This document shows positions 26,011 through 38,265 of a DNA stretch of 64,000 nt, in pieces (within the stretch, counting starts at the first letter, position 1; each line of letters starts with the position of its first letter). The DNA is from Isoetes taiwanensis (Eukaryota; Streptophyta; Lycopodiopsida; Isoetales; Isoetaceae), in assembly GCA_021234155.1 (NCBI GenBank), contig JAJEKV010000050.1:5977199-6041198 (forward strand), read 5' to 3'. Made by a program: the position numbers and the translations under genes. A model generated the notes under the pieces. The model had not been told where the DNA came from. It made no database searches and saw only the letters and a list, made by a program, of their open reading frames with translations.

Positions 26011-26321
26011 AAAAGAAATTGGTGTACACAACATATATTCATATATTTACATTTGTGTCTCACATATACATTGCTTTCTGACCACAACTCACATACTTGC
26101 AATAGATATTTACACATATTTACAGAAGAGAACTTGAAGCACAAGATTGCAAACAAAACAACATGCAGGAAGGAGAGAGGAGGCCAGGCTACTGCAGCGC
26201 CTTTCTCTTGCTGGAAGAAGCCATGTCAGGCTCGTGCCGGTGCCGAGTGGCCTCCAAATCCCTCAACTCCTTCAGAAGAAGCACCCTGCACAGATTTAGA
26301 TGGGATCGCAAGGCCCCCTCT

Positions 26322-27844
26322 TCAAGAATCCCATGCGCTTGCAGCGTGTCCAGGGCAGCCTGTCTGAGACAACGCTAGACGGAGCTCCTGCACAGCATTG
26401 CAAACATCCTTTACAGCTTCCTGTGCCTCTTCCCAAGCCAGCATGAGGTCTATGTTCTCTTCCCTTTCTGCACATTCCACAACAGACTCGTTTACAGATT
26501 GCTCCCCCTGGGAGCTATCACTAAGGACAATGACTGCGCGCTCCCTGGGCATACCATCATCTCTATCATTCTCTCCTGCACAAACAGAGATCCATCATGA
26601 AATGTATACGTGCAAGTGAAATCAATACAAAAAGGAAAGACGTCTACATTATATGACATCCAAATCATGATAATGAAAATCAAGCGAAATGAATGGGGCA
26701 TCTGGCTCAGCAGCGTCTGGAGGTGACGGTCGCACTCCAGCACTTGCATAGACAAATTCAGCTCCACTGCTTCCTTTCTCTCCACTTTCCTCCCCATCCT
26801 CAAACACCCCTGCTGCATCCCAAAAGCGTTTCCTCCGCTTGCCTACACACTCTATGGGAATGACACCAGGCTGCGTACCAAACAGGGCCATTCTTACATC
26901 AGCATAAGTGCAACGCTCAGGGCCTAGCATTATTCGCCAGGCCGCCTGAACTCTTTCCAATGACACAAAGGAGGAGTTATTGGGAAAAACCCAAGAGCTG
27001 CATAATCGGAATTTCCTGTTTGTAGCATACACTTGACTGTGTGGATTAATGAAACTGTTCTAAATCTACCTCCATGATACAGGACATAATGGAATGCACG
27101 AGCCATGAGGTTCTTATTATCTAGCATGATCAGGTGCTTCACTTCGCCTGCACCATACATTGCATACAGTTCTTTCCCCAAAGCAATCTGCTCTGCAGTT
27201 ACATTGTGTAGGTGCACCTTGAAGTGCATCTTGCCCATATCTTTCAGGCAGTACACGGCAATGCCTTCAAAACAGTGAAGTTTTGCCCCCACGAAGAGCC
27301 TTGCAGAGAATCATAATACCTGGAGGCCTGTTTTGATTCCAACCCAGAAAGTTCTTTATCCTAACGTTCACACTAGCAGGAGTTTTGACGTCTAAGCGCA
27401 TGACGGCCTGCACATGCAAATGATCTAGAGAGGAGCCCCTCTCTAGAGCCACTACTCCCGCCCTGCAATTCTATTTCAGGAAGTCTACCATCCTTGTGTA
27501 CAGTGCCTCGGGCACGTCACAGCCACCAAACACAACTGTCACTGAAACAACTAAGAACACTGGCATGTCTACAACTTCCTCTCCAGCACCTCTGCCAATA
27601 TCCGCTCCAACGCATTCCTCTATGATGCTTGGGCCACGTCTTCCCCTTCCTCTACCCCTTCCTCTGCCATGCCCACCACCTCTGCCTCTGCCACAAGCCT
27701 GCACATACTCTTCCACCTCCTCTGGAACACAAGGTCCAATAGATTCTGTGACACATTCTGGCTGCCCGACCTCCTTCCCTCTTCCAGAGGCTGCATTGCC
27801 TCCTCCTCTTCCCCTCTTCTTGCCCCTCTCACCATGACCCTGAA
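26322..27844 (-). pseudogene. HUH endonuclease of a Replitron-like transposon, main part
   Basis: HUH nucleases nick one DNA strand through a tyrosine and drive rolling-circle-type transposition. Reading leftward: an RG-rich basic segment (GRGRGGGHGRG region, about 27,690-27,650), a beta-strand block MPVFLVVSVTVVFGG, the metal-binding HUH triad as DHLHVQAV (about 27,420), then GIAVYCLKDMGK (about 27,240), whose YxxK resembles the catalytic motif of Rep proteins, and a C-terminal part with VQAAWRIMLGPERCTYADVRMALFG (about 26,945-26,870). An in-frame TAG (27,471-27,473) lies before the HUH block. A frame slip in a G run occurs at about 27,290 and another near 27,000. The N-terminal part continues beyond the solo LTR. 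No helicase domain is seen, unlike Helitrons. Confidence 0.65.
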
Positions 27845-29460
27845 TGTGACGCTCCCAGAATATATACGACCCTCGGACGTATACATACGGGGACTTTCCC
27901 CTCCCATGGCAATCATCTCACCATGAGCAGGGCCCTCCATCTATTTCGGGCCATCTATGAAATGAGGCCGAAAGAAGGACCTGAAGGGGTCATTCGGCCC
28001 ACGCCTTCAATGGGACTCCTACGTCGAGGAAGCATGAATACAAGGGTTAGCACACGGCATGAATATACATAAATAACCACCACTTAAGGGTGGCGCATCC
28101 ATCTAATATACCAGCGGCATAGAATATGCATCTAACCCTAAGAAAACACCTAACCAGGTTCTACCCCGGCTCGAGACTCCGTGAGGATCGATCGGCCTAC
28201 TGGGCCTCAAGAGATCAGCCAGACCGAAGTCTTGGCATGGCGTTGGCTGGCATAGAACATTGGCTAGGGTTGTCCACTCCATCCGCCCCTCCCATTGCAC
28301 ACACTTTGGATGGGTCAATTCATGCTATGGCTTCGCTATAGCCTTCCGGAGACGCAAACTCAGGGCATCACCCTCTGAGCCTACTCCAGGTTCATGACGC
28401 CTGGTCCGATGAGGCAGGTCGGGGAGGCGTCCCCTTCCAGAATCACAGTGGTTCCATGGGTGAGCTAGAGAATACGTGCCACATCAGCGACCCCCGCATC
28501 CGTACCCGACTTACTCACCCTAAATCTACTCAAAGTGCAGGGTGCTCCATACGGATCACACCTCTACACCCAGGGAGTGTCAGACCCATACCCGGCCCTC
28601 TACGTGACCGGCTATCAGGCCTAGCCCACTGTAGGAGTCTCAGGAGCCTTGTATGCTCGTGCAAGACCCCACCCCTCATGTCACCACTGTGTTCCTTGTC
28701 TGGTGCTAAGCCATACCATAGCATCTAGGACCCGGTGGGTTCTTGTGCACAGGCCGCATTTAATAGGACTCTACAGGGCGCTTTCTAGGAGCATACTACA
28801 ATACACGGCTCAGAGGTCTCTACCCCCCGTAATCCCCTCGTTTCAGAGTCAGATTAACAAAGAATTAACAATCCATCCTTTCAGAGTAGAAACCAGAATT
28901 GAATATAAAGAGAACTTGCTTGTACAATCAAGGGTTAGTTTCTATGATTGAATCACAAAGAGAACAGAGAAACGGACACAACCAAGCGTTATCTAGAATC
29001 CACATAACCACCTACCTGAATTCTGGCTGGACTCATTTCCATGGGGCGCCTCCATCTCCTGGGAGTTGAGAATTCAGCTGTTACTTCACAGGGACGACTG
29101 TTATGGTGATTCTCTGCAGGTGTATGATGGCGCTCAGCTCCTGGCCTTCCTTGGTCGATCTTCAGGAGTCAATCCCAGGGATAGGGGTCAAGTTGGCATC
29201 CAAACTTGGCAATCCCCATGCTGCCCAATCGATTGGGGCAGGTGGCGCCTTCCCAAATGGTAATTAGCCTAATTTCCTAGGTTATAGGTTATTATTATTA
29301 ATGTGTTAAATTAGCATAGCTAATTTAATCCTTTTTAAGGTAACCCCCTAGGTTGCAATTAAGTTCCCATACCCCCATGGTAGCGTGGTGACGTGCTTGT
29401 ATTTGTACGTGTCCCGTACAAATACATGACGTAGACCGTATAACTACATGGAACGTCACA
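27845..29460. mobile_element. Solo LTR, 1.6 kb
   Basis: It begins TGTGACGCTCC and ends GGAACGTCACA, which are inverted tips. It is flanked by the 5-bp target copy CTGAA (27,840-27,844 and 29,461-29,465). No internal region or second LTR exists here, so it is the product of LTR-LTR recombination. It interrupts the HUH gene. Its family differs from the LARD-like element. Confidence 0.85.
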
Positions 29461-29465
29461 CTGAA

Positions 29466-29893
29466 CACTCAGTTTTGGGAACAAGGAGGGAACTCTGTCC
29501 TCATACACAGCAGCAGCAGGAACAGCCTGCCCAATCCCCCTGTTCAAATCTGCGCCAGTCTCTCCCTGCACATCAAATCGCCCATCCCCTTCCACAACAA
29601 CTTCCCTGGCTGTGGCTCCAACAGCAGCCCATGTAACAGCCTTCCCGGAATCTCTGGGAGTCTTCCTCCTGGCCTCTGCTGCCTTGCTGCTCTCAGGCCT
29701 CATACCCTGCTCATCAAGGCTGTGCATGCATTGCCTGCCCTCCCTATCCCTGCAAATTCCACATACAGACCCCTCAAGCCTGAGATTGGGAGATGCATCT
29801 TGTACACCTTCACCCTCAGCCTTGCATCCCTCCTCATCATCATTCTGCCCACCTATCTGTCAACACTTCCCTGCCTACACTACTGCAAAACAA
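29466..29893 (-). pseudogene. N-terminal part of the Replitron-like protein
   Basis: Open on the minus strand from 29,727 to the LTR junction, it encodes an alanine/arginine-rich, low-complexity region (SSKAAEARRKTPRDSGKAV, then AAAVYEDRVPSLFPKLSVQ). Across the LTR it continues in kind into the EEEEAMQPLEEGRR region, fitting one disrupted N-terminal extension. It may be disordered. The start codon is not certain. Confidence 0.4.
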
Positions 29894-30070
29894 AAATTAG
29901 AAGAACAAGGGCCAGCGCCTCACCTATACACTCCATGCCGATCAACCGAGCTCCTGTGGACATGCCCCAGCCAAAACCGGCCGCATGGAAGCGCCATCCA
30001 GCTTCGTGGCTCTGCTTCGAATCACTGACACCGTCCGCTTCACAATTCCGCCCACTGCCATGTCGACACA
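29894..30070 (-). other. Outer flank of YR element copy 1
   Basis: This is nearly identical to 63,828-64,000 (inverted) and similar to 6081-6230. It belongs to the HUH-family leader into which the YR element inserted. Confidence 0.65.
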
Positions 30071-30269
30071 ATCCCATCGATCCGAGCCATCGGATCGCCA
30101 TTCTGGGAAGGGACGAGCGCCTATATTAGGCCATTTCCGTCTTCAGTTTGGTTATCGGCGTCTTCTCACAGCAGCTCGTCTTCTCCTCTCGTGGCTTCCC
30201 TCCCTTCCCGCCCTGCTGCGTGGGCGCATGAGTCTTTTTCATTTGTATTTTTATGTTGTCATGTACTCT

Positions 30270-30445
30270 TAGTTGTTCTCCACCTGTGGGTGTTGCTATT
30301 TTCATGTTTCTGTTTCCTCGGCTTCCTGCGGCATTTTTCTCCACCTGCGGGTGATGTTGTTTATTTCCACCTCGAGGGTGATGCATATTTCTACATAATG
30401 GTTTCCCACCCGCTGGGTGAGGCTTTTTTCTACCCTATGGGTGAT
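30270..30445 (+). promoter_or_regulatory. Cluster of five CACC-N-GGGTG dyads
   Basis: Five short dyads sit 25-60 bp apart: CCACCTGTGGGTG (~30,279), CCACCTGCGGGTGATG (~30,341), CCACCTCGAGGGTGATG (~30,367), CCCACCCGCTGGGTGA (~30,407) and CCCTATGGGTGATG (~30,433). The stems are kept while the centres vary, and the right arm usually runs on into ATG. The cluster is mirrored in copy 2 (63,455-63,625). It may be a recombinase or regulator binding array, or a folded leader. Confidence 0.6.
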
Positions 30446-31263
30446 GCTATCTTTTTCTGTTTTTTACCTATTTTCATATCTTCGGACCTTTTTGGTGCCG
30501 CTTGTTTTTTCATGGCTATACCTGTTTGTTTTCTCTAACCATTTACGGGTGTTTTTGGGGAGTTTTTTGGTATTGCTTGCAGGATCCCGCCGTTTTCCGC
30601 CGTTTGCTGGGGTTCTGCTATTTTTCGGTTCGCCATCGCCCATCTCCTTCGGTTCTTCATCGACACATTCGGGGCTTTTCTTCGCCATTTTCTGGGGTCG
30701 TGCTCTATTTTGCATTCGCCCTCGACCGTTCTTTCCGTTCTCCGGGCAACACATTCAAGGTTGTTGGCGACTATTTCTCATTAGGGTTTTCCTCGAAAAC
30801 CCGAAAGGGCGGGGTTTTTTATCCCGATGAGAAGTTGTCGCCATTACCCTTCTATATTGCCCCGGCACATTCTTTTTTATGGGGTAGTCCGATATTGTTC
30901 CTATGGTCGGCTATCCCTCTCTATTCTTCCAAACATTGTATACTGCTGCTGTGATGAATGACAAGCCTATCTATGGCACCTCTTTAACAATTTTTGTTTT
31001 CCCCTGCCTTCTTTAGTTCCCCGTGTTTTATACCATGCGGCCTCGTGTCATGCTCGTATCACACTGGTGGTTCTTCATTGGCCTTCCGCACCGTGGTGGC
31101 CCTTACTCTGGACGGGATCGACGTGGGCATCTTTTATTAAAGAATTTCTGTTTTTTGATGCATTTTCATTGGCTTTATTGCCCCATCTATCGGCTACCTT
31201 TGCAGGGTGTCGGCGTCATGTCGCTCTTTATGTTTTTCGTTGTCAATTTGAATAAAGTTAACA

Positions 31264-31985
31264 TGGTTCTTTATGTTGTTGTGGCAGCTACCTCTCGCTT
31301 GCTCACCCCCCAGGAGGTTCCCTTATTCCTTTCGACTTTGCCTTTGGTTTTTTCCACCCGCGCTCCATCTACTCTCACGGCTTACATCGCTATGTTCCGC
31401 CGCTTTGTTGCTTGGTGTCGTCTACATGATGTTCCTTATCTCCCGGCTTCCCCATTTGTTGTCGCGGCCTTTTTCGCCTCCCTTCATCATCCTCAGATGT
31501 CACCCTCCTCCATTTCTTCGGCCTCGGCAGCCATATCCTTTTTCATCAAATTTTCAACCTTCCCTCTCCCGCCATTTTGCCGTTACCCTCTTTGGCTCGT
31601 CAGTCTACCTCTCGTCGGGCTCGCCCTCCTCGTACCTTTCTTCCTCTCCTACCTCAGCATGTACGCTCTATTGTTCTCCACTTCGCGCATCCTGCGGCTT
31701 CTTTTTCCTCTCTGGCCCGCGCTGCTCTCGTCGTTCTTTCTTTTGCCGCTTTTTTGCGCATCTCAGAGGCCTTTGCCCTCAATTGGCGTGATCTTTCTTT
31801 TTCTTTGTCGCATGTTGATGTTCTTATCCGCCACTCCAAACGAGACCAACTTGCCCGTGGTCATACGATTTCTTTAGCTCGCTTGTCTTCGTTCGCATGC
31901 CCCGTCTCTATCCTTCAACGCCTCATTTCTACTGGGTCTTATCATCTCCTCGATCCTCCGTCTGGCGGACCTCTTTTTGTTCCTC
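31264..31985 (+). pseudogene. YR transposase, copy 1 (N-terminal two thirds)
   Basis: Tyrosine recombinases cut and rejoin DNA through a covalent tyrosine link. The core-binding region reads STLTAYIAMFRRFVAWC, then PFVVAAFFASLHH and SSISSASAAISFF. A one-base slip at the T run near 31,543 moves the frame, after which come LPLLPQHVRSIV, the first catalytic arginine in FLRISEAF, and the lysine region IRHSKRDQLARG. The C-terminal HxxR, W and Tyr boxes are missing. The start is uncertain: ATG at 31,264 gives MVLYVVVAATSRLLTPQEV, and upstream ATGs exist in the same frame from 31,035. Confidence 0.75.
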
Positions 31986-32316
31986 TTCTTCGACACATCT
32001 TCACCAAGACTACTAACAGATTATAGTAAAAACATTTTACTAAACCGTATTCGTTCAAGGCAAAGATTACCCAACACATATCCATCCTGGCATTACCCAG
32101 GCCACAACTGGAAGGCACATTACCTCAAACACGTATATTAGTATGAAAGTAGAACAATAAAGTGCAAAGCATTATTTTAGAAGATCTGTGCATTAATCTG
32201 TAGATTGTAACAATGTATGATCAAAGTAGAGACATAAAATATTACTGTAAATTATTCCAATGTATGATCAAAATAAAGACATAAAGTATTACTGTAAATT
32301 ATTCCCAACTACATAT
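31986..32316. other. Unique linker between YR copy 1 and R copy B
   Basis: There is no recognisable gene. A ~60-bp AT-rich unit (CAATGTATGATCAAA, then AAGTATTACTGTAAATTATTC) is present twice at 32,211-32,310. Confidence 0.5.
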
Positions 32317-32478
32317 TGAATGTACTAGGTTCCAATTATTGAATGTACTAGGTTCTGAAAAAGAATACATTGAACTTATACGATCTGCTGTCTTCTTTGC
32401 AGCAAAAACTTCACACAACAGCCAATGAATCTAAACATATACTTATATATAAGCAAAAGGCAGTTGTATAATATGAAT

Positions 32479-34384
32479 TCAAGGTTTAGCCTTAGCCATC
32501 ACAGCAGACATTCCATGGGCATCACTGCCACCCCATGTGGTCTCTTTGAATTGGTCCTCAGTCACACCTGCAAGATCACAAAACTTAGGTTAGAGATAAC
32601 CACATATATCATAAACTAATATATACTACATATACAAGCAACTATTCAGACCTTTTCGCATTGCAAAAAGATAGATGAGACCCCTCCGATTCTGGTCTTG
32701 AGCGGTGATCATAATAATTTGCTCCGGCACCGGTCCGATGTGCAAAGCGTCTCAACCCCATGCTTCCTTTCTTGTCTCTCAGATATCTTCAACATAAGCC
32801 AAAGATACCCCTTTGGGCAAAGTCTCTAGCAAATGTATCAACAATCAAAGCATCGGCGTGGAAACCGCTAAGGTAATAAATTGCCAACGAAGCCCTAAAC
32901 GGCAAGATAAGGAATAAAACTCAGATCTCTCAGATCGGTCATTCCGCGGCATCCCGGTTGAATGAAGGTGATAAATTATAAGCAAGCATGACATCCGGAT
33001 GCCTCTTTACTCGCCGGCAAACTCACGCAGAGCGAATCAAAGTTGTTGTTTCCATCCAAAGAAGATCAGCATGTGGAGCAAATGCATACCGGCTATGCAA
33101 GCTTTGGTGCTTCCATTAAATCAGTAAAACCCTTCTCCGGTTCTAGGCAAATCCCAATCCCTTAAAACATCACTCACGCCAAGCTTTGATGCCAAAGCCC
33201 TTGCATCAAGTATGAGATAATCCTTCCACGAGCCAAACCACGATTCAACCTATTGCTTTTGATGTTCTCAAAGAACAACATTCATCCTTTTAATTGCATC
33301 CGCGAATCGCCTCGAGAGAAGGGTTTGATATCTGCCTCTCTAAGCCATGCATCCTCGGCGACCAAGGCGTGCTCCAACTTTGTTACGTGCCATAGCTTCA
33401 TTCATCACCGCCACAAGATGTCTATTATTGCGAACAGCGGGATTGGAAGCACCAAGTATAAAGAAATGGTCTCTAGGATCAATATTGCTCTGAATCAAGG
33501 TTGCACCAACGTAATCAGACCTAGCAACCGGGATCGCTCCACACCCATGATGTCCATCCGCAACCTAGCAGCAACAAGGCGATTTATATGCTCGAGGTGC
33601 TGACCAACACCTTTCCACCCATGTGCCCACATTTCTTAGTCACGTAAGCCCGATCTTCCATATGAATACCGCAAAAGCACCGCTCAACAAACATCTTAAC
33701 AAGCTTAACAAAGCAAGTAGTACCACCAAATCCAAAGATCCGCATCAGCAATCAACGGAGTTAGAAAATCAACATAAGGCGTTCTAGATCTCTGCTCCCT
33801 AGACATGCTCATTCTAGCTTCTTTTGTTTCCTGTCATGGAATAGTTGAGCAAAGAACAAATGTTCAACCTTGTTAGGTACAGTATCCATGGGATAGTCCG
33901 CAAAGTCGGGACACGCTTCATTAGAGGTAGAAGCCGTAGATGAACACCGCCAACCCTGAAACATAAATTGTATCTAAGTATTTTCGCCATCGAGCAACAC
34001 ATGCATGGGATCCAAGGATCCAAAGGTCCTAGAACATGTCTTGTTGGATTGATCTTTGCTTGAGAGTATGCCATGACTTTTTGGCCATTTCATTTGATGC
34101 ATAGTGCTGTCTCAAAGTGCCCCTTAGCTTCACCACATCCCTCGCCGGTGTAGGGCCTCCTTGTTAGGCTTAAAACGGCCCGATCTCCACCATGCTTCTA
34201 CTTCTGCCACTTGTGCTTCGAACTCAGCTTCCTCATCCACAACCTAATATCAACAATACAAGTTGTCTTAGCCATTTTCTCCTTACAAAAGTTGGCAGAA
34301 CTTCAAATTGAAGATAAGTGTGAAGACATTAAATTTGAGTAATATTAGCATACATACCCGCATGGCTCTGGAGCTGAATTCCAT
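32479..34384 (-). pseudogene. ICL-like: Isocitrate lyase, copy B
   Basis: This has the same exon layout as copy A: exon 1 MEFSSRAMR (34,384-34,358), exon 2 with AEVEAWW and TARDVV (about 34,240-34,010), the long exon (33,960-32,640) and the last exon (32,575-32,479) ending MAKAKP. The long exon is again out of frame, but at sites different from copy A, mostly in GC-rich clusters, while the AT-rich introns and flanks are nearly identical. Family function is as for copy A. The C-terminus lacks a clear PTS1. Confidence 0.85.
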
Positions 34385-36779
34385 TTTGTTCTGCAGATAT
34401 CATGTTATAAAAGCAAATAAGTAAAATTGAACGGAATTGTTCCGTTTCATATAAGAAGTAAAAAGTGTAATAAACGTGGAAATCAGGTTTTTAAGTGCAA
34501 CGAATGCATGCAGCCATCCGGCCTATGCACAAAAGATGAAATCCCCCAATACAAAACTATATAGCACTACTGAAGTTTCAAACAACTAAAAGACGCCAGA
34601 ATTTGATGGCCGAGGCCAAACTACAATACAGCTTGAAATGTCCTTGGAGAATTAGAAAACAAAGCTTGTCCTTGCAAGCATAGAATAAAAAAGAAAATAA
34701 AGCTTGTTCTAATATAGTATCCTCTCATAGAATATGTGACGGAGGCTTTATTCTAATATAGTGAAATCAGTGGACCGAAGTATAAGCATATTCTCTCATA
34801 CAATATGTGACCGAAGTATTTTTTTTATCAATACATGGAGGCTGGGCATATCCAAATAACTTCTTCCGGGAAATTTGTTCCGCAGAGTTTGGGCTAATCC
34901 TGATAATAAAAACTCCTGCCCGAAGGACTCGAAACTTTGGGTACTCGAATGAAACAATCTAGAAGGACAAATGCTCGATTTCAAAACTCGAGGACATACT
35001 GAGAAATTTATAACCAAACCATTCACACATAAACTCTGCAAAGAGAAAAACAATTTGAAGGGATTCTTACCAGGATCATCAAATAAAGCAACCAGCAAAC
35101 AATCGATAAGTTTACAGGGATCACCAAATAAAACAAGCAGCAAACGATCGATAAGAAAAATCAGAACATACCTTCTAAGAAGCACAGCTACCGTTCCGAC
35201 CTTGGCAGAATCGAAAAGCTCCGCGACTAAGCAAGCATGAGGCAGACGGACGGAGAGGTGAATTCCGAATTGAGAGAACACTATCTATATATGTGGTTTT
35301 TGAATTAAGTCGGTGATTTAGATTTATTGACCGAAAGAAGGATCGCAGGATGGACGCCATATTGATTTGAAAGGCAACATGCATTTGCAGATACTTAATA
35401 ACCATCTACCGAAGTCAATCCCTTTGTAGACTTATCCAGGGTTAGAAATTGAAGGGTTGAAGGACTTGTTCTTGAAGGTCTATTTTTTTTTACTTTATTT
35501 TGCATGGTTTTTAAGGTCTTGCCAACCCTGGACTTATCCAGCCATACTTGGACTAGGCTAATCCAAGATGGTACTCCACATCCATAGTCCATGATGCTTA
35601 TCAAAGCATACAAAACTAGCTTAATCTTATAAGCCTTTTAAGAATTAAAATACCAAAACTAGCAAAAAACACACCAAAAGGCTTTAGCAAGTAAAGATAC
35701 TTTTAATTAATCAAGTAATATCATTATTGGCAGTATGACACATGTAAGGAATGAATATAACAACAATTAATATGCTTCAATACAATATTTGATAAAAATA
35801 TAGGTGTTGAAGAGTTAGACAGAGCACTGGCTAAAGCAGCTTTGCATGGTCAGTTTTTATAGAGCAAGTTTCATGTTTACCCATAGGGGTGCATAAATGA
35901 TTTCTCTTGTTCTTATATGTTGAATGGTCAACACAAGAATCTCACTACATCATTCCATATTGGCTATCAATTATTATTACTCGTTCTTCTCTAACTCTAT
36001 TGCAAATACATTAGTAAATTAGGGACAACTAAAGCCTATTATGTCCTGAGGATCAAATTATCACATACTAATGATAGAAAAGGCTTGACCTGAGCATTCA
36101 TAAAGCTTGGCGAATTGCTTACGATATAGAAAGAATTTTTTAAGGAAAATTTTGATTTCTTGAACCTTGCACCGAAAGAGTGTTGAACTTTGAGAGAAGT
36201 TTTATACATGAAAGATGAATAGGATTGTGTGCGTATAATCAATTTATGTAGCGGGGCCCATATAATGTTTGCATAAGGTCTAAATTAGCCTTTTATTGGT
36301 TTGAATTTCTCTAACAGTAAATGGACGAATTTGGCATCATAATGTAAATGGACAAAACTTAATTTTATATTGTTTACTTGAACCTATAGTTTGTTCATGC
36401 AACACTCAACACAATATTCTACGATTGTTTATGGTGGCAATAGATAGATAGATCTAATTTGAGTTTGCGTGAGGGCTGTGAAAATAAATGCACGATGTAA
36501 AAATGTCAGTTCTAATTGAGCAATTCAAAAGAATTAATCCATGGATGAAGATGTTTGGCATAACAGTTATAGAGAAGATGAGTTTGAAAGAACAAGATCA
36601 AGGATGCAACTTTGTCTATGTACAAAGTAGTTGTGTAGGTTCCTATTCCAATATACATGCCAAAATAATGCTACTACAATTTATGGTTATATCGCCATGT
36701 TAAGATCGTGGTTTATGTTATGATTATATCGCCATAAATCATAGATTGATGGTGCCATTTGGTACAATAATCTTTGGTC

Positions 36780-37060
36780 TTTAGGCCACTTCTTGATAAC
36801 ATATGAGTATAAATTGCATATGAAGTGATTGCTACAAGTCCCCGCGGAACATCCCCCGCAATGCTTACAATTACAAAGGGTTTTTGAAGAAAAGCACATC
36901 CATAATAATCCATGTAAGCAAGCTTTTGGTTGCCCGTGACATTTGTGTTTAGAACTGCAAAAGATGCATCAATGTTGGCGGCATATGAATCCCTCCATTG
37001 AATCACGCCTAACCAAACCAGAGCAGTCTTGCTCTCGCCAGAGTCAACAAGTTATTGTTG
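36780..37060 (-). pseudogene. AMT2-like: AMT2-type ammonium transporter exon, copy B
   Basis: This is the best-preserved copy. One frame reads [19 protein letters not shown], then [13 protein letters not shown] and [10 protein letters not shown], matching the central AMT2 region (YAANIDAS and AVLNTN are diagnostic). A short frame slip separates the upstream GFNGG region. It is a single exon only, with no other AMT exons nearby. Confidence 0.8.
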
Positions 37061-37970
37061 GGACATAATTTCTCTCTTTCTTTATTCTTGAACAACCCGT
37101 TAGAGAGAAAATAATAATACAAATTAGATGAGAGAGAAAATAATAATACAAATTAGATGTTATTGAGACAAGCACCTAAAGCTTTCGAAGGAATTGCAAC
37201 ATACATACTGAATTGAAGAAAACAAGAACACATATAACATATATAGACATGTAAAGGAACATATCATCAATCTGAGCTATAGAATCAGAGGGAGGAAGAG
37301 AATATCAATTACACAAAAATTACTAAGTGTATTAATGCTTATCTACTTAGAGGGCCTAAGACGATTGGAGACCAGCTATGGCATAAACAAATATCTTAGA
37401 AACTGCAGGGGTAAACACACAAGAAGCTAGGAAGGATAAGAATTTTGCCTTCTCGTCCAACTTGGCATCTACATTTTGAGAATGAAGAAAGGCACTCTGA
37501 ATAACAAATAAACACTTAACGATTTGCAATAAGAAATGATATAATGGTATAATAGATTGAAGAACAGAATGATATAGCGGTATAGAAAATTCAATGGCAG
37601 AAAAAAAAAGTACCTCCGAGATGCTGCTCCTTAAACATTTTGTTGCATATGTTGCTACTCCTATTCCGTAATTCTCACAAAGGGTTCCAAGTTAGACTCA
37701 ACAAGGAGGAAAAATTGACAAGTAAAAATCATAGGGAGGTAAGAGGCGAATTTCATCAGGCCTCCAAGATCAGGCCTCTAATACTGGAACTTTAGAATTT
37801 AGGCAGAATATTGCAACCTGATCGTTGCAAATAAGTTGCACTTGGTCGCCATCTGAAGGATGGATTCTACCTGCGAGACGAAAAAAATGAACCAAGACTG
37901 ATAGAAGAAGATTCGCTTTTGAAAAAGGCAGTGGGACATAAGCACATCAAAAACGACAAAACGGAAGGAA

Positions 37971-38265
37971 GGATGGATGACATAGCTGGCACGAGCACTA
38001 ATATATCAAGTCTACCTGAGCTTACCTTGGAAGTCAATTGTGGTACTAGCTTGTCACGGCTGAAGCCTGTGATAGAACTTGGAAAACATAAGGTGAAGAA
38101 AGCAAGGAAGAGTTGGAAGGAAGTTGAGATGGAGGCTTCATGCAAGGCACCATGATTCCCAAATTTTGGGACCTGAAACATGACTTTCAGAACTTGTATT
38201 TCTCAATCTTTCAATGCATACCACTAAATGTAATGTTTAAATGTAATGTAATGGGTAAGTTTCTA
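37971..38265. other. Unique sequence after R copy B
   Basis: A 78-codon open frame (37,919-38,152, plus strand) starts inside the repeat and runs through here with a lysine-rich end (KVKKARKSWKEVEMEASC). There is no recognised family, and it may be chance. Confidence 0.3.

Larger units (their letters stand above)
30071..31985 (+). mobile_element. Tyrosine-recombinase (YR) element, copy 1, 3'-truncated
   Basis: The left end near 30,071 is fixed by the empty site at 6080/6081. The first 30 bp hold a hairpin, CGATCCGA-tggc-TCGGATCG as read on the opposite strand, followed by TTCTGGGAAGGGAC (30,101-30,114). This 14-mer reappears inverted at the right end of copy 2. Next come a cluster of dyads (30,270-30,445), a ~550-bp leader and the recombinase gene. 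Similarity to copy 2 stops near 31,985, so the C-terminal catalytic boxes and the right end are missing. No reverse transcriptase is present, so this is not a DIRS retrotransposon. It resembles Crypton-type YR-only transposons. Confidence 0.7.
32317..37970. repeat. Repeat R, copy B
   Basis: This is collinear with 6715-12,290 of copy A and inverted relative to copy C. It contains isocitrate lyase and the AMT2 exon but ends before the unidentified gene, where it turns into unrelated sequence after GACAAAACGGAAGGAAGG. Confidence 0.85.

Noticed and set aside
26649-27716. Integrated plant-virus Rep (geminivirus-like)
   Set aside because: No Rep helicase Walker motifs and no FLTYP-type first motif; long RG-rich N-terminus and link to non-autonomous repeats fit a transposon better.
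30071-31985. DIRS retrotransposon
   Set aside because: No reverse transcriptase or RNase H in either copy; full copy is only ~2.15 kb without the fold-back.
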